The notes under the pieces: generated by a model
The model's input: only the letters and a program-made list of their open reading frames with translations
Told to the model about the DNA's origin: nothing
The model's database searches: none
Shown: one piece after another, positions 14,117 through 17,727 of the stretch
How the letters are laid out: each line of letters starts with the position of its first letter
Numbering within the stretch: position 1 is the first letter of the stretch
Position numbers and translations under genes: made by a program
Source: an uncultured Coriobacteriaceae bacterium
GTDB lineage: Bacteria; Actinomycetota; Coriobacteriia; Coriobacteriales; UMGS124
Assembly: GCA_900539345.1 (NCBI GenBank)
Contig: UQBS01000060.1
Location: forward strand, 1 to 17,727
Length of the DNA stretch: 17,727 nt
Direction: 5' to 3'

Positions 14117-15580
14117 GCATTGAAGGAAGGCATTGCGGCACATAGGGAGAACCAGGGCAAGCTCGCAGCTGTGCTCGTTGCGGGCTTTGCCCTGGGAAGG
14201 ACAGGGGCGATCTATGAGTCGACTACGCTCATACTGAACTCTTTCGAGCTGCTCGCCGTCACCAAACTTGTGAAGGCGGGGGTCTTTGCCGCCCTCGCCC
14301 TGCTCTTCTTTTATGACGACAGAAACGGCGAGCGAAATAAGGACAGGACGGGCACACTGCTCGCCATGGCCCTTGGCATGTTCGCCGTCCACGGTGCAAT
14401 TTTCCTTTCCGGCAACCTCGTCGGCGTGACAAGCTTCGGCTTTCAGCTTCTCGGCCTGGTCATGGCTGGTGCAAGCGAGGCAATAGGTATCTATCTCTAC
14501 GCCACCGCGATGGTGCGGATGGACCGCGGCCCCGAGCTCATGCTGCTCGGTTTCGCCGCAACGAACGCCACCAACGCCGTTCTCTCCACGCTCTCACCGG
14601 CACCCAATGCCTACCTTCTTCTTGCATTCCAGGTCATCGGACTGTCCGCCCTCGCGTTTGCGATGCGGTACCTGGAGCCCATCTCCGATGCCATGCCCGA
14701 AGTCGAAGCCGGGCACCTTCTGGGCAAGACGGGAAGCGCCAGGTTATTCGCGTTTGTGGCCGCCTGCCTGCTCGTTAACGCGGTAGCGGGCTTCTACATC
14801 TCCATCCCGTCCGTTGGCGGGTCCTCTCTGAGCGGGGCCGAGAAGAGCCTCACCGGGGTCTTACTCTTCCTGGGCGACCTTGCCGTCTACGCCGTCTTCC
14901 GTTTGTGTCCAGAGCTCTCCCTGCGGCTCGAGTTCCTGTTTCTCCCGCTTGCGCTCTGTCTGGCCGGACTCTTGCTCATGCCTTTGAGTGGAGAGGTGGT
15001 GGGCACCCGAATCGGCATCGTGGTCGTCAGGGTGGGCCGGGACCTGTTCGAAGTGTGCTCATGGGTCTGGGCCCTAAACCTCGTAAAGCGCGACCCCGGC
15101 AGGGGACGACCCTTGCTGTGCTTGGTAATGGCTGTCAGCTCGTTTTACTTCGGCGCCCTCATGGCCAAGGGCTTGGAGGGCATCATAGCCGCGTCCGAAC
15201 TCGCCTTTGCGCGCGTCAACGTTGCCGTGGCGGCCATCCTGGCACTGTGCGTGGCATTAATCGGTACCGCATGCCATGGCGGGAACGTCGGGAGCGCAAA
15301 GGCTGACGGGCAAGACCGCGCAGACGACGACATGGGGGCCCGCCTCGCCGACTTCGACCGACGCGTCGTCGCTATGGCGCGCGAGCTGTCCCTGGACGAG
15401 CGGGAGAGCTCCGTACTTGTTGACACAATCCACGGCTTCAGCGGGGAGGCAATAGGCGGCCGCCTCGGTTATTCGCGCGATGCGGTGAAGTTCTCCCTTG
15501 CGAAGATATATGCCAAGGCAGGCGTTTCGAACAAGCAGGAGCTTGTCGAAAAAATCGAGGCATGGGAGCCCCGCGAATAG
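14114..15580 (+). CDS. Membrane-bound LuxR-like regulator with divergent HTH (12 TM)
   Basis: This 488-aa protein has about twelve membrane spans (residues 15-395) and a C-terminal LuxR-like segment from 425: LSLDERESSVL, IGGRLGYSRDAVKFSLAKIY, AKAGVSNKQEL. The fold pattern is clear, but the recognition helix reads S-R-D-A-V-K-F-S, where the two regulators upstream have the usual S-x-N-T-[AV]-[KR]-x-H. The conserved Thr and His are thus replaced and its DNA target may be atypical. It begins 36 bp after the LysR gene and ends 181 bp before the FMN/FAD flavoprotein, its likely target. The start at 14114 is chosen over 14087 on the GGAGG. Alternative role: a membrane partner that modulates LysR. 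Confidence 0.82.
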   Translation: MALKEGIAAHRENQGKLAAVLVAGFALGRTGAIYESTTLILNSFELLAVTKLVKAGVFAALALLFFYDDRNGERNKDRTGTLLAMALGMFAVHGAIFLSGNLVGVTSFGFQLLGLVMAGASEAIGIYLYATAMVRMDRGPELMLLGFAATNATNAVLSTLSPAPNAYLLLAFQVIGLSALAFAMRYLEPISDAMPEVEAGHLLGKTGSARLFAFVAACLLVNAVAGFYISIPSVGGSSLSGAEKSLTGVLLFLGDLAVYAVFRLCPELSLRLEFLFLPLALCLAGLLLMPLSGEVVGTRIGIVVVRVGRDLFEVCSWVWALNLVKRDPGRGRPLLCLVMAVSSFYFGALMAKGLEGIIAASELAFARVNVAVAAILALCVALIGTACHGGNVGSAKADGQDRADDDMGARLADFDRRVVAMARELSLDERESSVLVDTIHGFSGEAIGGRLGYSRDAVKFSLAKIYAKAGVSNKQELVEKIEAWEPRE

Positions 15581-15761
15581 TTCCAACCGCCCTTTTTCGA
15601 GGTCACAGGTGTCAAGCTCAAACTGGTGGCCCTGTTTGGGGAACGAGACCGCCTGTATGGGTTTGTGGTTCCCGCCGCCGTTGCGTAGGTTTAATGCCAA
15701 CGCGAGCAACCGTCGGAGGCTCGCGGCGACAGCGTGTCGGAACACTCGAAAGGGGAACGAA

Positions 15762-17633
15762 ATGGAAATCACGCGCAGAGGGTTCGTTGAGGGTGTGGCA
15801 TTGGGCGCGGCCGGGATCGCATCCTGTGGATGCGTTGCGGCTCCTGCCATGGCTGAGGAAGCGGTTGGCGCCAAGGCGCCTGCGGGCGAGTTCAAGGCGG
15901 GCACCTACATTGGAAGCGCCCAGGGCAACACCGGCACGGTGTACGTCGAGGTCGTCCTTTCCGAGGGTCCCACCATTGAGAGCCTGAAGATTGTGGGGAA
16001 CAGCGAGACCGACCACATCATCCATGAGGTGGAGAAGGTTCTTCCCGACCGCATCGTCGCGGCCCAGAGCACGGACGTCAGCGTCGTAGCCGGAGCGACC
16101 ATCTCGAGCTTCGCCGTCATCAACGCGGTCGAGGACGCCCTGGAGCAGGCAGGGGTCAATCCCTCTTCTATGGTTGCGCCCGAAAAGGAGGCCGGCGCCG
16201 ATCAGACGCTCACATGCCAGGTTCTCGTGATCGGATCGGGTCCCTCCGGCCTTTTGAGCTCGGTCGCTCTCAAGAGCAGGGGCGCAGACGTGCTGCTTGT
16301 CGACCAGCTTGACATGGTCGGCGGCACAGGCCGCTTCTCGGCGGGACGCATGTTCGGGGCGATGGAGGTCTCGGAGCAGGAGCGCGTGCGCAATGCGTTC
16401 CTCGAGCAGACCACGGCTAGCCAGCGTCCTTACGATGAGAGCCTGTTCCCCAACCAGGACAAGGTCGAGCGCTACATTACCTCTGGTACGGAGATGTTCG
16501 ATTTCCTCAAGGACACCTGCGGGATTGAGCTGGAGTACTATGCCCCCAAGGATGGCTGGGGCAACGAGAACACGAAGGTCCAAATCGGCGCCAACGAGCA
16601 CTCCGAGGTGACCTCCACCATGGGATACCAGCTCACGGAGTCCCTCTTCGACGTATACAAGTCGATGGGCGGCGAGTCCCTGCTGGGAACGAAGGTCACT
16701 TCCCTCACCATGGGCGACGACGGCTCCGTCACGGGAGCCACCGCGGAAGCCGAGGACGGTGCCAAGATTACCATCGTGGCAGACCGGGTGATTGTCTGCA
16801 CGGGCTCTGCTGGAGCAAGCATCGAGGTGCAGGCCAAGTACTGCCCGGATCGCGCCGACGGTGAGCCGCGCACCATCTGCCGCGGCGCGGACGGCTCGGG
16901 CATCGAGATGATGATCGACGCCGGCGCCCAGGTGATTCCCGATTGGGTGAACAGCACCGCGCAGTACTCCACGCACCCCGAGCTCGCCTGCACAGACGCC
17001 GGCCAGTCCAGCAGCTCGGGCTTCGCCCTGTCGAACAAAATCGCCAACAAGACCTCTCTTTTGGTTGACGCCGAGGGCTCGCGTCTGGGTGACGAGTCGA
17101 ACGCCTTCGTCACGCTCCTGTTCTACAAGGCTGGAATCGTTGACTGCGCCTATGCGGTTCTCGACGTCGAGGCGGCCGTTTCGAGGGGTCTGGTGTCCGA
17201 GGTCGAGCGGGGCGTCACCAACCAGCCCGACTACTTCTTCAAGGCCGGTTCCATCGAGGAGCTTGCCGAGGCAGCCGGCATGGACCCGAGCGCTCTGGCG
17301 GCAACGGTCGAGCGCTGCAACGAGCTGTGCGACAAGGGCGAGGACGTCGACTTCGGCAAAGCGTCGGAGAACCTGCTCCCGATTGCGACGGCGCCCTTCT
17401 ACATGGTGCGCGAGGTTCTGGTCAACCGCGACATCGCCGGCGGCGTGTACACCGACCTCGACCGCAAGGTCCTCGACGCGGGCGGGAGCCCCATCGGCGG
17501 CCTGTATGCGGCCGGTTTCTGCTCCTCGCGCGACCTGTACGGCAACGGCATCCCCGGTGCCGGAAGCGTCGGCATGGCCGCAGTGAGCGGATATGTCGCC
17601 GGAAACGCCATCGCCGACGAGCTTGGGCTGTAA
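15762..17633 (+). CDS. Tat-exported UrdA-like flavoprotein, N-terminal FMN domain plus FAD domain
   Basis: This 623-aa protein has the domain order of urocanate reductase UrdA. The signal peptide carries TRRGFVE (Arg 5-6). An FMN_bind domain (about 45-130) has VVAGATISS, with Thr113 the expected covalent FMN site. The FAD reductase domain starts at GSGPSG (158-163), with ADGSGIEMMIDAG, CNELCDKGEDVDFGK and IGGLYAAG later. The C-terminus reads YGNGIPGAGSVGMAAVSG, where fumarate- and urocanate-type enzymes have an arginine-containing N-R-L-G-G-N, so the substrate probably differs from both. The signal peptide contains both a lipobox-like IASC (Cys22) and an ordinary AMA cleavage site (Ala31), so it could be a lipoprotein or a freely exported protein. 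AAAGGGGA supplies the ribosome-binding site. The upstream 181-bp gap shows no clear promoter or operator. Confidence 0.9.
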   Translation: MEITRRGFVEGVALGAAGIASCGCVAAPAMAEEAVGAKAPAGEFKAGTYIGSAQGNTGTVYVEVVLSEGPTIESLKIVGNSETDHIIHEVEKVLPDRIVAAQSTDVSVVAGATISSFAVINAVEDALEQAGVNPSSMVAPEKEAGADQTLTCQVLVIGSGPSGLLSSVALKSRGADVLLVDQLDMVGGTGRFSAGRMFGAMEVSEQERVRNAFLEQTTASQRPYDESLFPNQDKVERYITSGTEMFDFLKDTCGIELEYYAPKDGWGNENTKVQIGANEHSEVTSTMGYQLTESLFDVYKSMGGESLLGTKVTSLTMGDDGSVTGATAEAEDGAKITIVADRVIVCTGSAGASIEVQAKYCPDRADGEPRTICRGADGSGIEMMIDAGAQVIPDWVNSTAQYSTHPELACTDAGQSSSSGFALSNKIANKTSLLVDAEGSRLGDESNAFVTLLFYKAGIVDCAYAVLDVEAAVSRGLVSEVERGVTNQPDYFFKAGSIEELAEAAGMDPSALAATVERCNELCDKGEDVDFGKASENLLPIATAPFYMVREVLVNRDIAGGVYTDLDRKVLDAGGSPIGGLYAAGFCSSRDLYGNGIPGAGSVGMAAVSGYVAGNAIADELGL

Positions 17634-17727
17634 GGTCTCGGCAAACACACGGCAAGAAGGCCGGGCTTTCTGAGGAAGCGCTGATTTATTCCGGAGAGAC
17701 GACGCGGGCGGTTGCCCCCGATGCCCC
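17634..17727. other. Right edge, no feature resolved
   Basis: The 94 bases after the last stop contain no gene and no convincing terminator. A short AT-rich patch CTGATTTATTCC (17681-17692) stands out from the GC-rich surroundings. It could belong to the next promoter region or an element boundary, but the window ends before this can be decided. Confidence 0.3.

Noticed and set aside
15618..17648. 676-codon reverse open frame opposite the last flavoprotein
   Set aside because: Same shadow effect; the forward frame has all the functional motifs.
17640..17727. Insertion-sequence end at the right edge
   Set aside because: The AT-rich CTGATTTATTCC loosely recalls some IS termini, but there is no transposase, no second inverted repeat and no target duplication in view.

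Overview
The window looks like an accessory metabolic region of a high-GC anaerobic actinomycete, most likely the Eggerthellaceae (Coriobacteriia; the Eggerthella/Gordonibacter/Slackia/Adlercreutzia group). The assignment is inference. It rests on five Tat-exported flavoenzymes within 16 kb, three 12-pass membrane regulators ending in a LuxR-type helix-turn-helix, and GC-rich codon use. No rRNA, tRNA, CRISPR array, integrase or transposase was found.

Layout. Bases 1-606 hold no credible gene but carry four copies of a 27-bp repeat arranged as two mirror-image pairs around a hairpin. A Uma2-family nuclease gene broken by a one-base frameshift follows (607-1156). Next comes a leftward two-gene operon (5053 to 1384) for an FAD+FMN flavoprotein and an FAD-only flavoprotein, both with Tat signals. 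It diverges from a membrane LuxR regulator (5371-6849) across a 317-bp region with two TTACCCG-N3-CGGGTAA-type dyads exactly 31 bp apart. A second membrane LuxR regulator (7085-8560) precedes a Tat-exported Old Yellow Enzyme/4Fe-4S/FAD protein (8838-11006), which ends in a strong terminator. A leftward FAD-only flavoprotein (12919-11216) then diverges from a LysR regulator (13130-14077), with a T-N11-A dyad between them. The LysR gene is followed by a third membrane LuxR-like regulator (14114-15580) and a UrdA-like FMN+FAD flavoprotein (15762-17633).

How it fits together. The window reads as four enzyme modules, each next to its own regulator: operon plus LuxR1, LuxR2 plus OYE protein, flavoprotein plus LysR, and LuxR3 plus FMN/FAD flavoprotein. 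In the Eggerthellaceae such exported flavin reductases are known to reduce dietary, host or drug molecules, often as terminal electron acceptors, and membrane LuxR regulators are known to switch on neighbouring reductase genes. Substrates cannot be read from the sequence. None of the four fumarate-reductase-like enzymes shows the recognisable catalytic-arginine motif of fumarate reductase. The OYE-type enzyme lacks the usual substrate histidines and has a degenerate second nucleotide-binding loop. No cytochrome, quinol oxidase or ApbE flavin transferase is encoded here, so electron supply and FMN attachment must come from elsewhere in the genome.
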